DNA of 64,000 nt from Oribacterium asaccharolyticum ACB7. Its GTDB lineage: Bacteria > Bacillota > Clostridia > Lachnospirales > Lachnospiraceae. Under the pieces are notes generated by a model. It was not told where the DNA came from, searched no databases, and saw nothing but the letters and a program-made list of their open reading frames with translations. Of the stretch, positions 24,873 to 33,611 are shown in pieces. The stretch is from the NCBI RefSeq assembly GCF_000238075.1, contig NZ_JH414505.1, positions 405,904-469,903 of the forward strand, read 5' to 3'. The number at the start of each line of letters is the position of its first letter. The stretch's first letter is position 1. Both the position numbers and the translations under genes were made by a program.

Positions 24873-26410
24873 TGTGCCACCTCCTCATCATAAATCGTAG
24901 ACGCCACTCTCAAAATATCTTCTTCTCTCATTTGTTTTAATTCATCCGCTTCAACTGAGCCCGCAATATGCCCCTCTGCCATAATTACCATTCTGTCAGA
25001 AAGCCCCATTGCTTCCGGCAAATAAGAAGAAATAATGATGATTCCTTTTCCTTGCGCCGCCAAACTCTCAATCAATTTAAAGATTTCTTCCTTGGCACCT
25101 ACATCAATCCCCACTGTGGGTTCATCAAAAATGAGTATATCCGGGTCTCTACACAATAACTTCGAGATGACAACCTTTTGTTGATTTCCTCCGGAAAGAT
25201 AATTTACAATTTGCTTCACATTTGGAGTTTTTATTCTCATTTTTTCTTGATATTCAATCGCTCTTTTTCTTTCTTTTTTTAAATCCACAATACCAAGAAA
25301 GCTAATCAAGTCATAGGAATACATATTGATGTTTAATTCCACGCTTTGGGAAAGTGCCAAACCGTCGCTCCGCCGGTCTTCCGTTAAAAATCCTATTTTA
25401 TGCATCATTGCATCCCTAACTGAGTTTATTTTTATTTTCTTACCTGAGATAAAGATATCTCCGGAATAAATTTTTTCAGCTCCAAAAATAGCCCGCATTA
25501 CTTCACTTCGGCCAGCTCCCACCAATCCAAAAAATCCCAGGATTTCCCCTTTGTGCAAAGAAAAACTGACATCCTTAAATTTTTCCCCGAACAAATTACA
25601 CACCTTAAGAATTTCATCTCCCGGTTTTTGATGTTGAATATTATAAATATCCACCATCTTACGCCCAACCATCTTAGCAATCAGGTAGTCCTTATTCACT
25701 TCACTTACATTCTTTGTTTCTACATGTTCTCCATCCTTCATGATGGTCACTGTATCACAAATTTCTATTACTTCTTCCAAACGGTGAGAAATATAAATTA
25801 TACTCACCCCTTGCTCTTTTAATTCTTTAATATAATGAAACAACGTCTGCACTTTATCATTTTCCAGAAGCGCTGTGGGTTCATCAAAAATAACCAATCG
25901 AATATTTTGATTCACCGAAATTTTACTAATTGTAATCATTGCTTGCATAGCAACAGGCAATTGACTAATAACATCTTGTGGATTAATTGCCAAGTTAAAC
26001 TTATCAATAATTTTTTGACTCTCAGCGTTTAGCTTTTTCCAATCCACAATTCCCAGATTATTCTTTGGTAAATGGCCAAGATAATAATTTTCAGCCACAG
26101 TTAAATCTTTAGCAATATTTACATGCTGGTAGTTGGCATACATTCCCAATTTCGCAGCATCTAAAACAGATTTTGCAGAGCAAAATTCTCCATTCACGTT
26201 AATTTGAACGCTTCCTTCGGTCGGCTCTTCTACTCCCATAATGCATTTAATCAATGTGGATTTCCCTGCGCCATTTTCCCCAACCAAAGCTCTAACTTCG
26301 CCTTTTTTAATTGTAGTGCTAATTCCTTTAAGCGCTCGAACCCCGGGATAGGTCTTTACTATATTATCAATTTTCAAAATAATTGAATCTTCCATGTCTC
26401 TCCCCACCAC
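24869..26410 (-). CDS. CUT2-type sugar ABC ATPase (RbsA-like, double ABC)
   Basis: 513 residues with tandem ABC domains. First domain: Walker A VGENGAGKSTLIKCI, then VAMQAMITISKISVNQNIRL replacing a canonical signature, and VIFDEPTALLENDK. Second domain: GLVGAGRSEVMRAIF, canonical LSGGNQQKVVISKLL and ILIFDEPTVGIDVGAKEEIF. This is the normal RbsA/MglA pattern. It energises the adjacent permease (4-bp overlap). A 141-bp gap with a stable hairpin separates it from the binding-protein gene upstream. Confidence 0.93.
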   Translation of the reverse strand: MVGRDMEDSIILKIDNIVKTYPGVRALKGISTTIKKGEVRALVGENGAGKSTLIKCIMGVEEPTEGSVQINVNGEFCSAKSVLDAAKLGMYANYQHVNIAKDLTVAENYYLGHLPKNNLGIVDWKKLNAESQKIIDKFNLAINPQDVISQLPVAMQAMITISKISVNQNIRLVIFDEPTALLENDKVQTLFHYIKELKEQGVSIIYISHRLEEVIEICDTVTIMKDGEHVETKNVSEVNKDYLIAKMVGRKMVDIYNIQHQKPGDEILKVCNLFGEKFKDVSFSLHKGEILGFFGLVGAGRSEVMRAIFGAEKIYSGDIFISGKKIKINSVRDAMMHKIGFLTEDRRSDGLALSQSVELNINMYSYDLISFLGIVDLKKERKRAIEYQEKMRIKTPNVKQIVNYLSGGNQQKVVISKLLCRDPDILIFDEPTVGIDVGAKEEIFKLIESLAAQGKGIIIISSYLPEAMGLSDRMVIMAEGHIAGSVEADELKQMREEDILRVASTIYDEEVAQ

Positions 26411-26449
26411 AAAAGGCTGTTAGCCCCAAAACAATATCCGGACTCCTAT

Positions 26450-26501
26450 TTTGTTCCAAGTTTCGCCGAGGCACAAAACCTTCAACGAAACTTGAAACAA
26501 A
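26450..26501 (-). other. Intercistronic hairpin between binding protein and ATPase genes
   Basis: A 16-bp stem: 26450-26465 with 26486-26501, one G-U pair, 20-base loop. No long T run follows, so it looks like an mRNA-stabilising or attenuating hairpin that lets the binding protein be made in excess over the ATPase and permease. Confidence 0.7.
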
Positions 26502-26551
26502 CATAACGCATTACTACATAATTCAATTGCAAGTCTCAGCTATAGTTTCTT

Positions 26552-27643
26552 TTACTTTGCTAAAAGACTCGGGTTAAGTAATGCAGCATACTTTTCTTCC
26601 TTCATATTTTTAGTTGTAACTGCTTCCGGAGCCATTGTGACCTTTTGTTCCGATTCAGGATTCTTACCTTGAAGTAAAGTTTCAACCGCGTTCTTTAATG
26701 ACGCATAACCTTGGCCGTATGCATCCTGTACAATAATGCAATCCAATGTTCCATTCTCAAGTGCTTTAATCTCTGTAGGATCAGAATCGACTCCGATAGT
26801 GATTACTTTATCTTTAATTCCGGCATTTTCTACAGCTAACGCAATTCCATCTCCCGAAATATTATTTGCACCATAAACACCAATTAGCTGATCACCGTAC
26901 GTCGCAATTTGGTTCTCAATATCCGCTTGAGCCTGTTCAAGGCTATTATTGTTATATAATGTATCTAAAACTTTTATCTCAGAATTAGCTTCAATGTAAG
27001 CCTTGAAATTATCCATTCTTGGTTGTAAAGAAGGATTAACATTGGAGAATTCCATAGCAATAATTCCCTTTTTAGGAATTCCTGCAGCATCTAGCTGTTC
27101 CAGCATGATTTTCCCCGCCAAATCTCCTACATCCGCACTAATTGTTGTGTAATACTGATTGTAGCAATCTGCATACTCTGTCGAATCAATAGTTTCCAAT
27201 CCGCAGTTGGTAAAATTCACCACAATTCCCATATTCATAGCTTCTTTCGAAATAGAACGTGTAGAATCAGGAACTTGAGTTGCACTTATAATCGCATCCG
27301 GTTTTGAAGCAATCGCATTTTCAAATGCTCTAATATAACTTTCCGTTTCCGCTTCTGTTGCCGGTCCTACAGTAGTGAAGTTAATAGATATACCATGCTC
27401 CGCTTCCATATCTTTAACTGCATTCTTCATGCCAATTTCTTGATATTGCCAGAATTCCGACTCCGTTGAGCAAGAAACCCAAGTAATATTAAAACTCTTT
27501 TTATCCGTAGTTTCCGCCTTTTCAGCTTCTGTTTTTACATCCGCCTGCTTCTGAGTTTGATCGGCTCCTTGGTTTGTTTTTCCACATCCTGATAAAGCCA
27601 CTAACATTCCCGCAACTAAAGTAAAAGCTATGATTTTTTTCAT
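26552..27643 (-). CDS. Sugar-binding lipoprotein (RbsB-like)
   Basis: 363 residues. The start at 27643 (MKKIIAFTLVAGMLVALSGC) gives a lipoprotein signal peptide with lipobox and Cys at residue 20; the longer frame adds a basic run in front of it and lacks a ribosome binding site. A Lys/Thr/Glu linker leads into a periplasmic-binding type 1 fold: FNITWVSCSTESEFWQYQEI, ISATQVPDSTRSISKEAMNM, and GVYGANNISGDGIALAVENA, the last being the RbsB-like hinge region. Ligand unknown; the operon suggests a pentose or deoxy sugar. It is followed by a hairpin that should boost its level. Confidence 0.92.
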   Translation of the reverse strand: MKKIIAFTLVAGMLVALSGCGKTNQGADQTQKQADVKTEAEKAETTDKKSFNITWVSCSTESEFWQYQEIGMKNAVKDMEAEHGISINFTTVGPATEAETESYIRAFENAIASKPDAIISATQVPDSTRSISKEAMNMGIVVNFTNCGLETIDSTEYADCYNQYYTTISADVGDLAGKIMLEQLDAAGIPKKGIIAMEFSNVNPSLQPRMDNFKAYIEANSEIKVLDTLYNNNSLEQAQADIENQIATYGDQLIGVYGANNISGDGIALAVENAGIKDKVITIGVDSDPTEIKALENGTLDCIIVQDAYGQGYASLKNAVETLLQGKNPESEQKVTMAPEAVTTKNMKEEKYAALLNPSLLAK

Positions 27644-27702
27644 TGTTCTTTTCCTTTCCCGCATTCGCAAATAAAATTGTTATGCTCTTCCAATAAACGT
27701 GA

Positions 27703-28095
27703 TTATAAACGCTCATTTAATTCAATTCGCTCGTTATTCGGTCCTCTTAGCATTATCCATTTTGAGCCGTTCTCAAAAACATGTGGCGCTTCACAGTAAC
27801 TTCCCTCTTCAAACGTCACTTTTTTCCCTTGTAGCTCTTCTATCACTTTCTCTAAATCCTTTACCGAAATAGCGAAATGATCTACAACTCCATCCCCCCT
27901 TTCTTCTAATTTAGGCATCTTAATCAGTTCAATGATCAAGCCATCTTTCTCAACAAAAACCACTTGCACATCTCCATAGGGAGACGAATTTGTATTCTCC
28001 CAAACTTTATGAAATCCCAAAATATTCTCATAAAAGTTTTGAGAGATTTTTAAATCAAATACCAACACTCCAATGTGTGCTAAAGCATTTTTCAT
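27703..28095 (-). CDS. VOC-family (glyoxalase-like) protein
   Basis: 130 residues, one vicinal-oxygen-chelate domain of two beta-alpha-beta-beta-beta units. N-terminal AHIGVLVFDLKISQNFYENI and the second module DHFAISVKDLEKVIEELQGK place His ligands at the usual positions; VVFVEKDGLIIELIKMP and WIMLRGPNNERIELNERL carry Glu ligands. Such proteins are lyases, isomerases or epimerases acting through a divalent metal. Position between deoC and the binding-protein gene suggests it isomerises or detoxifies a sugar-derived intermediate (for instance an oxoaldehyde). Reaction unknown. Confidence 0.8.
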   Translation of the reverse strand: MKNALAHIGVLVFDLKISQNFYENILGFHKVWENTNSSPYGDVQVVFVEKDGLIIELIKMPKLEERGDGVVDHFAISVKDLEKVIEELQGKKVTFEEGSYCEAPHVFENGSKWIMLRGPNNERIELNERL

Positions 28096-28172
28096 CCAGG
28101 GTCCTCCATGATTTTAAAAGCTTAATAGCTGCCACGCTTCAAAGCATCCTTTGGAATCAAGATGCTGTTTAT

Positions 28173-28844
28173 TTATCCCATCTCATCTATAATTTGCGTT
28201 CCACAGCTGGTTCCTATTCTAGATGCCCCTGCAGCTATCATTTCGAGGGCTGTTTTTAAATCTCTAATGCCTCCGGCCGCTTTTATTTTTATTTTTTCCC
28301 CTACCATTGCTTTCATCAATTTGACATCTTCAATTGTTGCACCACCAGTACCGAAGCCGGTTGAAGTCTTTATAAAATCAGGTCCTACTTTTAATGCAAT
28401 TTCACAAAGTCTTTCTTTTTCTGTTTGTGTCAAATAACAGTTCTCAAAAATAACTTTGGATATGACATTATTTTGCAGACATATCTGCACAATTGAATTC
28501 ATCTCTTTTTCAATATAGTTCCAATTCCCGCTCTTCAGCTCTACCAAGTTCACAACATAGTCAACTTCTTTTGCTCCCTTTTTGATTACATCAGAAGTCT
28601 CAAAAACCTTGGTTTCTAAGGTGCATTGTCCCAGCGGAAAACTAACCGCAGCATCACACACCGTTTTACTGTTCTTTAATAACCCAGAGCAATACTCAAC
28701 AACTGCATTATTAATTGCTACTGTTTTAAAACCATACTGATCAGCCATTTCGCAATGTTTTCTCATATCTTCCAATGTTACAAAGGGCTTTAAAAGAGTT
28801 TGGTCTATCATGTTCGCCAATTCATGTTTCTTCAATCCTTCCAT
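28173..28844 (-). CDS. deoC: Deoxyribose-phosphate aldolase
   Basis: 223 residues. Cleaves 2-deoxyribose-5-phosphate to acetaldehyde and glyceraldehyde-3-phosphate. Class I aldolase motifs: ANMIDQTLLKPFVTLEDM, AAVSFPLGQCTLETKVFE, KEVDYVVNLVELKSGNW (proton-relay Asp region), SKVIFENCYLT, the Schiff-base Lys in GPDFIKTSTGFGTGGATIED, and IKAAGGIRDLKTALEMIAAG ending in ASRIGTS. All key residues are present. It lies 22 bp after the FGGY kinase gene, so both work in the same pathway. The aldolase strongly suggests the imported sugar is, or becomes, a deoxypentose or a related 5-phosphate. Confidence 0.94.
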   Translation of the reverse strand: MEGLKKHELANMIDQTLLKPFVTLEDMRKHCEMADQYGFKTVAINNAVVEYCSGLLKNSKTVCDAAVSFPLGQCTLETKVFETSDVIKKGAKEVDYVVNLVELKSGNWNYIEKEMNSIVQICLQNNVISKVIFENCYLTQTEKERLCEIALKVGPDFIKTSTGFGTGGATIEDVKLMKAMVGEKIKIKAAGGIRDLKTALEMIAAGASRIGTSCGTQIIDEMG

Positions 28845-28866
28845 ATCAATACATATCCTCCTATAT

Positions 28867-30396
28867 TTATTCTATTTTCCACTTACTTAATGTTTGATAA
28901 GTATCCAGTAAAGCATAGTAACTTTGATCAAAAACTTTTCTTAAACTTTGATATTTCTGATGGCAATTCATTTGCGGTTGAATCACATCTTCAACCTTTA
29001 TAAATTTTGAAATTTCCGTAAAGTCCTTCAACACTCCAACTCCGACCCCAGCTGCTACTGCCGCCCCCATGGATGTCGCTTCATCAACCCAGTTGAGTTT
29101 TCTTATTTCCAGTCCGTAGATATCCGCAATAATTTGCCTAATCTCCTTACTTTTAGCCAAACCGCCTATTACATTCAGGGACCTGATATCGATTTCATCA
29201 TTTTGAAAAACATTCAATATAATCGCCAGATTCATTATGATGCCCTCAACACCCGCTCGAATTAAATCTTTTCTTTGATGTTCCATCTTTAATCCGATAA
29301 AGGCACCTCTTGCATCCGGATTCCATCTTGGACTCCTCTCCCCCAAGATATAAGGCAGATATAACAGGCCATTCGCACCAACACTACTTTGCTTCAATTC
29401 TTGATTCATTAATTCATAAACACTGATATTCTGTAAATCAGCCTTTTCCTCTAAGTCTTTACACAGAATTTTTCTTATAAATTGATATGAATTTCCGGCA
29501 GCTTGCATTGTTCCATTAGGAGAGTATTTCCCTTCAATCATATGAGCCCAGTTATAAGTTTTCATGTCTTTATCATAAATTGGCTTATTGGACGTTAGAG
29601 CGACCCAAGAAGATGAGCCCAGGTAATTAAAGGCATCTCCTTCTCTCACGCTTCCCGCCCCTACTGCAGCACATAACCCGTCTCCTCCCCCAACTACGAT
29701 GGGTGTTCCCTGCGCTAAGCCACATTCCTCGCTAATTTTCTTCCCCAGTTCGCCGGCGACATAAGTTGAAGCATGTATTTCCGTAAGCTTTTCTCTATCT
29801 ATTTCTGTAATATCCAAAATTTTATCTGACCAACAGAGTGCTTTCAGATCCATACAATTTGTTCCCGATGCATCCGTATAATCTGTTATGAATCGCCCTG
29901 TTAGCCTATAAATAAGGTAATCCTTTGGCTGTAGCATCTTATAGGTTTTTGCATAGATATCCGGCTCATTTTGTTTTATCCACATTAACTTCTCAATGCT
30001 ATAAGCCGAACTGATCCGATGTCCTGTAATTTGATAAAACTCCCACTCCTCTATATTATCCCTTATCCATTTTTCTTCCTGGAGGCTTCTTTGATCTGCC
30101 CATATAATAGCCGGTCTTAGCACTAATCCTTCTTTATCAACTACAACACATCCCATCATCTGACCACTAAAGGCAATTCCGGCTACTCTTTCTTTATCTA
30201 CATCCTTTAGCAACTCATGATTCGCACAACAAAAAGCCTTCCACCAGTCTAAAGGATTTTGTTCTGCCCATGTACTATTGAAAAAGTGTGTGTCGTAAGC
30301 AAACATTACACTTTTAATCAACGTTCCATCTTCGGAAAACAAAGTGGCTTTATCTCCGGATGTTCCTAAATCATGAGCTATAAGATACTTCTCCAT
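28867..30396 (-). CDS. FGGY-family carbohydrate kinase (xylulokinase-like)
   Basis: 509 residues. N-terminal phosphate loop YLIAHDLGTSGDKATLFSED, substrate segment AGIAFSGQMMGCVVVDKEGL with IIWADQR, VVGGGDGLCAAVGAGSVREG, and C-terminal NVIGGLAKSKEIRQIIADIY with DEATSMGAAVAAGVGVGVL. Closest by pattern to xylulokinases, differing from LsrK in this window. It would phosphorylate a ketopentose or related sugar. It is the first gene of the operon, with a perfect palindromic operator 80-105 bp upstream. Substrate not determinable from sequence alone. Confidence 0.9.
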   Translation of the reverse strand: MEKYLIAHDLGTSGDKATLFSEDGTLIKSVMFAYDTHFFNSTWAEQNPLDWWKAFCCANHELLKDVDKERVAGIAFSGQMMGCVVVDKEGLVLRPAIIWADQRSLQEEKWIRDNIEEWEFYQITGHRISSAYSIEKLMWIKQNEPDIYAKTYKMLQPKDYLIYRLTGRFITDYTDASGTNCMDLKALCWSDKILDITEIDREKLTEIHASTYVAGELGKKISEECGLAQGTPIVVGGGDGLCAAVGAGSVREGDAFNYLGSSSWVALTSNKPIYDKDMKTYNWAHMIEGKYSPNGTMQAAGNSYQFIRKILCKDLEEKADLQNISVYELMNQELKQSSVGANGLLYLPYILGERSPRWNPDARGAFIGLKMEHQRKDLIRAGVEGIIMNLAIILNVFQNDEIDIRSLNVIGGLAKSKEIRQIIADIYGLEIRKLNWVDEATSMGAAVAAGVGVGVLKDFTEISKFIKVEDVIQPQMNCHQKYQSLRKVFDQSYYALLDTYQTLSKWKIE

Positions 30397-30476
30397 TCTC
30401 CTCTACCCCCATTTTTTATATCCAAACTTTCATATTCCGCGCAAAAACCAAAAGCTATGCAATAATATTGACATTT

Positions 30477-30502
30477 GCTATGTGGGAACGTTCCCACATA
30501 GC
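30477..30502. promoter_or_regulatory. Palindromic LacI operator ahead of the kinase operon
   Basis: A perfect 26-bp palindrome with core GGGAACGTTCCC and flanks GCTATGT/ACATAGC. It lies between the LacI gene stop and the FGGY kinase start. The same core occurs ahead of the LacI gene at 31595-31606, so this is its likely target. Confidence 0.85.
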
Positions 30503-30533
30503 ATAAAATAATAATGCAACTATCCCTATTCTT

Positions 30534-31550
30534 TTATTTCCTAAGTTCTGTTCCCTTTAAAACTAATTTATATGGCACTATTTGTACCGTGTTCATCTTT
30601 AGAGGATTCTTTATTCTATCCATTAGAAGCTGCATGGTAGCTCTTCCCATTTCCACAGTATCTCTCGTTACATGTGAATATTTGTAGTCAATAATGTCTA
30701 ACACGTCAATATGATCGATTCCCACAAAGGCGATTTCTCTACCCAGCTTCATTTTTCTCTCTCTTGTTGCTCTCAGGAATCCCAACGTTGTTCTATTGTT
30801 GCATGATATTATGCCATCAGGGATATCCCTTTGTTCATACATTTTCCAAGCTAAAGAGTAGGCAGTATCCGCCATGAAATCACCATGCAGTACATACTTT
30901 TCAATAACCGGAATATTGTATTGCTTCATCGCTTCCAAATAGCCTTCATATCTCCCTCTTGCATGTTTTAAATTCAAGTCTCCTGTTATTATTCCTACCG
31001 TCTTGTTCCCCGCCTTAATTAAAGCCTCCGTTGCTGCAAAAGCGCTTCCAAAATTGTCATACACTACTTTATCTAGGCTAATACCGTCTATATCTCTATC
31101 TAACAAAACTACCGGCGCATTTATTTTTTCTAACAACAACTTGAGTTTTTTAGTAGCCTCCGGCTCAGAATAGTCAACTGCTGGAGCTAGGATAACCCCA
31201 CGGACCCTCTGCGCTTTAAGCATCTGAAGTGCTTTTTCTTCTTTTGCAAGACTATTGTTTGTATTAAAATATATAATATTAAAGTTATTCTGATCAACCA
31301 CCTGGCTAATGCCATTTAAAACTTCCGTATAAAAACTATTATCTATCTCCGGAACCACTACTCCAATTGTATTAGTAATCCTTTTAGGTAAACTCCTGGC
31401 TGACTCCGACGGTTCATAACTATTTTCTTTTATAACTTTTTCGATTTTTTCCCGTGTCTCGTCATTCACATACCCCGTTCCGGTAAGAACTCTGGATACT
31501 GTTGATTTTGATACCCCGGCTAAACCCGCAATGTCTTTAATTGTAATCAT
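30534..31550 (-). CDS. LacI-family repressor of the pentose locus
   Basis: 338 residues. N-terminal LacI HTH with TIKDIAGLAGVSKSTVSRVL and hinge helix SARSLPKRITNTIGVVVPEI; the remainder is a periplasmic-binding-like effector domain with PVVLLDRDIDGISLDKVVYD, GNKTVGIITGDLNLKHARGR, and VAFVGIDHIDVLDII. It sits directly upstream of the kinase operon, with operators before both its own gene and the kinase gene. It most likely represses both until the sugar or its phosphate binds. Confidence 0.93.
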   Translation of the reverse strand: MITIKDIAGLAGVSKSTVSRVLTGTGYVNDETREKIEKVIKENSYEPSESARSLPKRITNTIGVVVPEIDNSFYTEVLNGISQVVDQNNFNIIYFNTNNSLAKEEKALQMLKAQRVRGVILAPAVDYSEPEATKKLKLLLEKINAPVVLLDRDIDGISLDKVVYDNFGSAFAATEALIKAGNKTVGIITGDLNLKHARGRYEGYLEAMKQYNIPVIEKYVLHGDFMADTAYSLAWKMYEQRDIPDGIISCNNRTTLGFLRATRERKMKLGREIAFVGIDHIDVLDIIDYKYSHVTRDTVEMGRATMQLLMDRIKNPLKMNTVQIVPYKLVLKGTELRK

Positions 31551-31590
31551 TTATATATTCCTTCGTACTTCATTACAGCGATTTCAAACT

Positions 31591-31610
31591 CATGCGGGAA
31601 CGTTCCCTTG
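31591..31610. promoter_or_regulatory. Second LacI operator, ahead of the repressor gene
   Basis: GCGGGAACGTTCCCTTG, with the same 12-bp core GGGAACGTTCCC as the operator at 30477-30502 but weaker flanking symmetry. It lies about 45 bp before the LacI gene start: probable autoregulation and DNA looping with the first operator. Confidence 0.82.
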
Positions 31611-31777
31611 TGCATAATATTATTCTTTTGCTTTCTATTTGTCAACAATTTGTTTGTTTCGTATATTTATTGATAGGTTTAAATTTAATTATAAACACTT
31701 AAGAATTTGGCCTACAAAAAAGAGGGTACATATCAATTATCTATTCCCCCCTTTTGTTCAAAAATTTATTATACTAT

Positions 31778-32030
31778 TTATTCTTTTCGCTTTTTGTAAT
31801 CCAACTGATATTGTTCTATCTTTCGATAAAAGCTGCTTCTGGATATTCCTAAACGCTGACAAATTTGTTTCACCGTATAATCTCCTTTAATTAACTGTTC
31901 CAAGCCATTTCTTTCCATGTCTTTGACAGTGCCTTCATAACTAATTAAGCCCAACTCTTTTTCATCTATTCCATCATTTTTAAAATAACTTTCTAAATAG
32001 GTTTCTATCGTACTTAAATCTTTTTTACCC
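31778..32030 (-). other. Displaced Fis-type HTH of the upstream regulator
   Basis: Immediately after the regulator stop, the +1 frame stays open for about 82 codons and encodes STIETYLESYFKNDGIDEKE, a short linker, and a Fis-type helix-turn-helix with YTVKQICQRLGISRSSFYRK, ending at TAA 31778-31780. It has no good start or ribosome binding site of its own. It is clearly the DNA-binding C-terminus of the protein encoded at 32025-33428, separated by a one-base frame change at GGG-TAA-AAA. See findings for frameshift versus decay. Confidence 0.85.
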
Positions 32031-33428
32031 TATTAATTTCCAGAGTTTTTGATATAATTCATCAATTCCGGAGGATTCTTTTTTGCCATACATTTTACTA
32101 TAATACAACACGGCACTATGAAAAAACCGTTCAAAAACAGCCTTATTATTATATACGGTCTGAAAATCCACTATTTTATTTTGCACAATGATGGAGTATA
32201 GCCGGTAAGAAAAAAGCTTTTCTCGAACTAAGTCTTCCAGGTTCTCACTTGTACAAAAAACAAATTGAATGGAAAGCTGTTCTTGTTCTCTTTTCTTCAC
32301 CTTTTCTAATTCCTTTTCCAGATATCTTGCTAATTTTTCCTGAGCAATCAATAGCATTTTTTCAGGTTGTACAATAATCAGACTGCCTCCCTGCATCTGC
32401 CAAAGCATTCCTCTATCATCAAACATAAAGGTATTCATCAGCTCTCTGTATACATTCTGCATATAGATGACCTTGAGTTGCTTCAAACGACGTTCAGAAT
32501 AGTTTATAATAGCTTTTCCAATCAGCTCATTAAGAGCATTGTCCTCACTTTTTATCAATAAGCACTCATTTTTCAAAGCCATATTTTTACATTCTTCTAT
32601 GGTTTCCTTTCCCACATATTTAGAAAGCCAGGAAAATGTCACCATAGTGCTTGTGGAATATACATTGGATTCTTTTTGTATTTGACTATAGGACTTAAAC
32701 TTACACAAAAATTCTTTTTTATCATCTTCTACGCTTACAGGAATCAAACTGATTGTTCCATAAAAAGAATATGTGCCTTTTTCTATCGTTATTTTAGCCT
32801 CTTCTATTCCTTTCCCCTTTTGTAGATATTTTTCCAACTCCTCCGACAAATCCCGAATATTGTTAATGGGATTTTTTAACTGAAAAATGGATTGAAAAGA
32901 CGCATTGTGATAAATGATATTTCCAAAACGGTCACAATACAACAAGGCCTCCGGAATCGCTGCAATAATAGATTCCGCCCTTGTCAGTCTTTCCCGTATT
33001 TTCTTTTTGGATTGGTGTTCAATAATTCGTTTTCCTATAAGCTCTGCCATATTGTCCATAAAGAGAAAAGTAGAATCTATTTTTTCAAAAAAATTCTTCC
33101 CTCTTTTTTTGCTGACAATTAAAGCAAGAGCTCCTATCACCTCCGTCTTATCTCGGATAGGAACTCCCACAAAACCGTCAATTTTACATTGCGCATACCC
33201 CTTACACTCTTTGCATTTAGGGACAGACTCTCTGTTTTTTACATAGAACTGTTCACCGCTTTCAATAACCGTATAAATGAGGGATCCATAGTCGATTTTT
33301 TGATACATATCATAAAAGACCAGCTTTTGGCCAAGCAAATTCAGATTCGAATCCACAATAATTACATCGATATTTAATACATCCGAGACTATATTTGCAA
33401 ATTGATTCAAATAAGACTTGACCGCCAT
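32025..33428 (-). CDS. DhaR-like GAF-PAS regulator with degenerate AAA+ module (frameshifted)
   Basis: 467 residues before the stop. N-terminal GAF-like domain (about 10-135) with a Cys cluster CKECKGYAQCKID then GFVGVPIRDKTEVIGALALI; a PAS domain (about 145-240) with IPEALLYCDRFGNIIYHNAS. The following 200 residues align in pattern with a sigma-54-type AAA+ domain, but Walker A (expected GESGTGKE) is KSEDNALNE, there is no GAFTGA loop, and Walker B reads GGSLIIVQPEKM. This resembles DhaR, which also lacks GAFTGA, and fits the adjacent dhaK-dhaL genes whose products control DhaR in E. coli. The HTH is in the next frame (31778-32030). Regulator of the upstream operon by inference. Confidence 0.8.
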   Translation of the reverse strand: MAVKSYLNQFANIVSDVLNIDVIIVDSNLNLLGQKLVFYDMYQKIDYGSLIYTVIESGEQFYVKNRESVPKCKECKGYAQCKIDGFVGVPIRDKTEVIGALALIVSKKRGKNFFEKIDSTFLFMDNMAELIGKRIIEHQSKKKIRERLTRAESIIAAIPEALLYCDRFGNIIYHNASFQSIFQLKNPINNIRDLSEELEKYLQKGKGIEEAKITIEKGTYSFYGTISLIPVSVEDDKKEFLCKFKSYSQIQKESNVYSTSTMVTFSWLSKYVGKETIEECKNMALKNECLLIKSEDNALNELIGKAIINYSERRLKQLKVIYMQNVYRELMNTFMFDDRGMLWQMQGGSLIIVQPEKMLLIAQEKLARYLEKELEKVKKREQEQLSIQFVFCTSENLEDLVREKLFSYRLYSIIVQNKIVDFQTVYNNKAVFERFFHSAVLYYSKMYGKKESSGIDELYQKLWKLIG

Positions 33429-33524
33429 CGCTCTCTCCCATTGCTTTAATTCATTGATAAAACAGAATTGAACAGCATCTCTTCCAGTTTATTTTTGTTG
33501 TTAGAATGCATTCATTATACTAAA

Positions 33525-33568
33525 AAGTGCTCAAATTGAATTACATAAAAATTGCAATCTGAGCACTT
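33525..33568 (-). terminator. Terminator of the liv-dhaKL-URO-D operon
   Basis: AAGTGCTCAAATTG (33525-33538) pairs with CAATCTGAGCACTT (33555-33568), one mismatch. On the minus strand the hairpin is followed by a TTTTTA run. It separates the operon from the downstream regulator gene. Confidence 0.85.
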
Positions 33569-33611
33569 GTCTTTCTGACCTTTTTAAAGCACTATATACT
33601 ACTGTCAGAAT

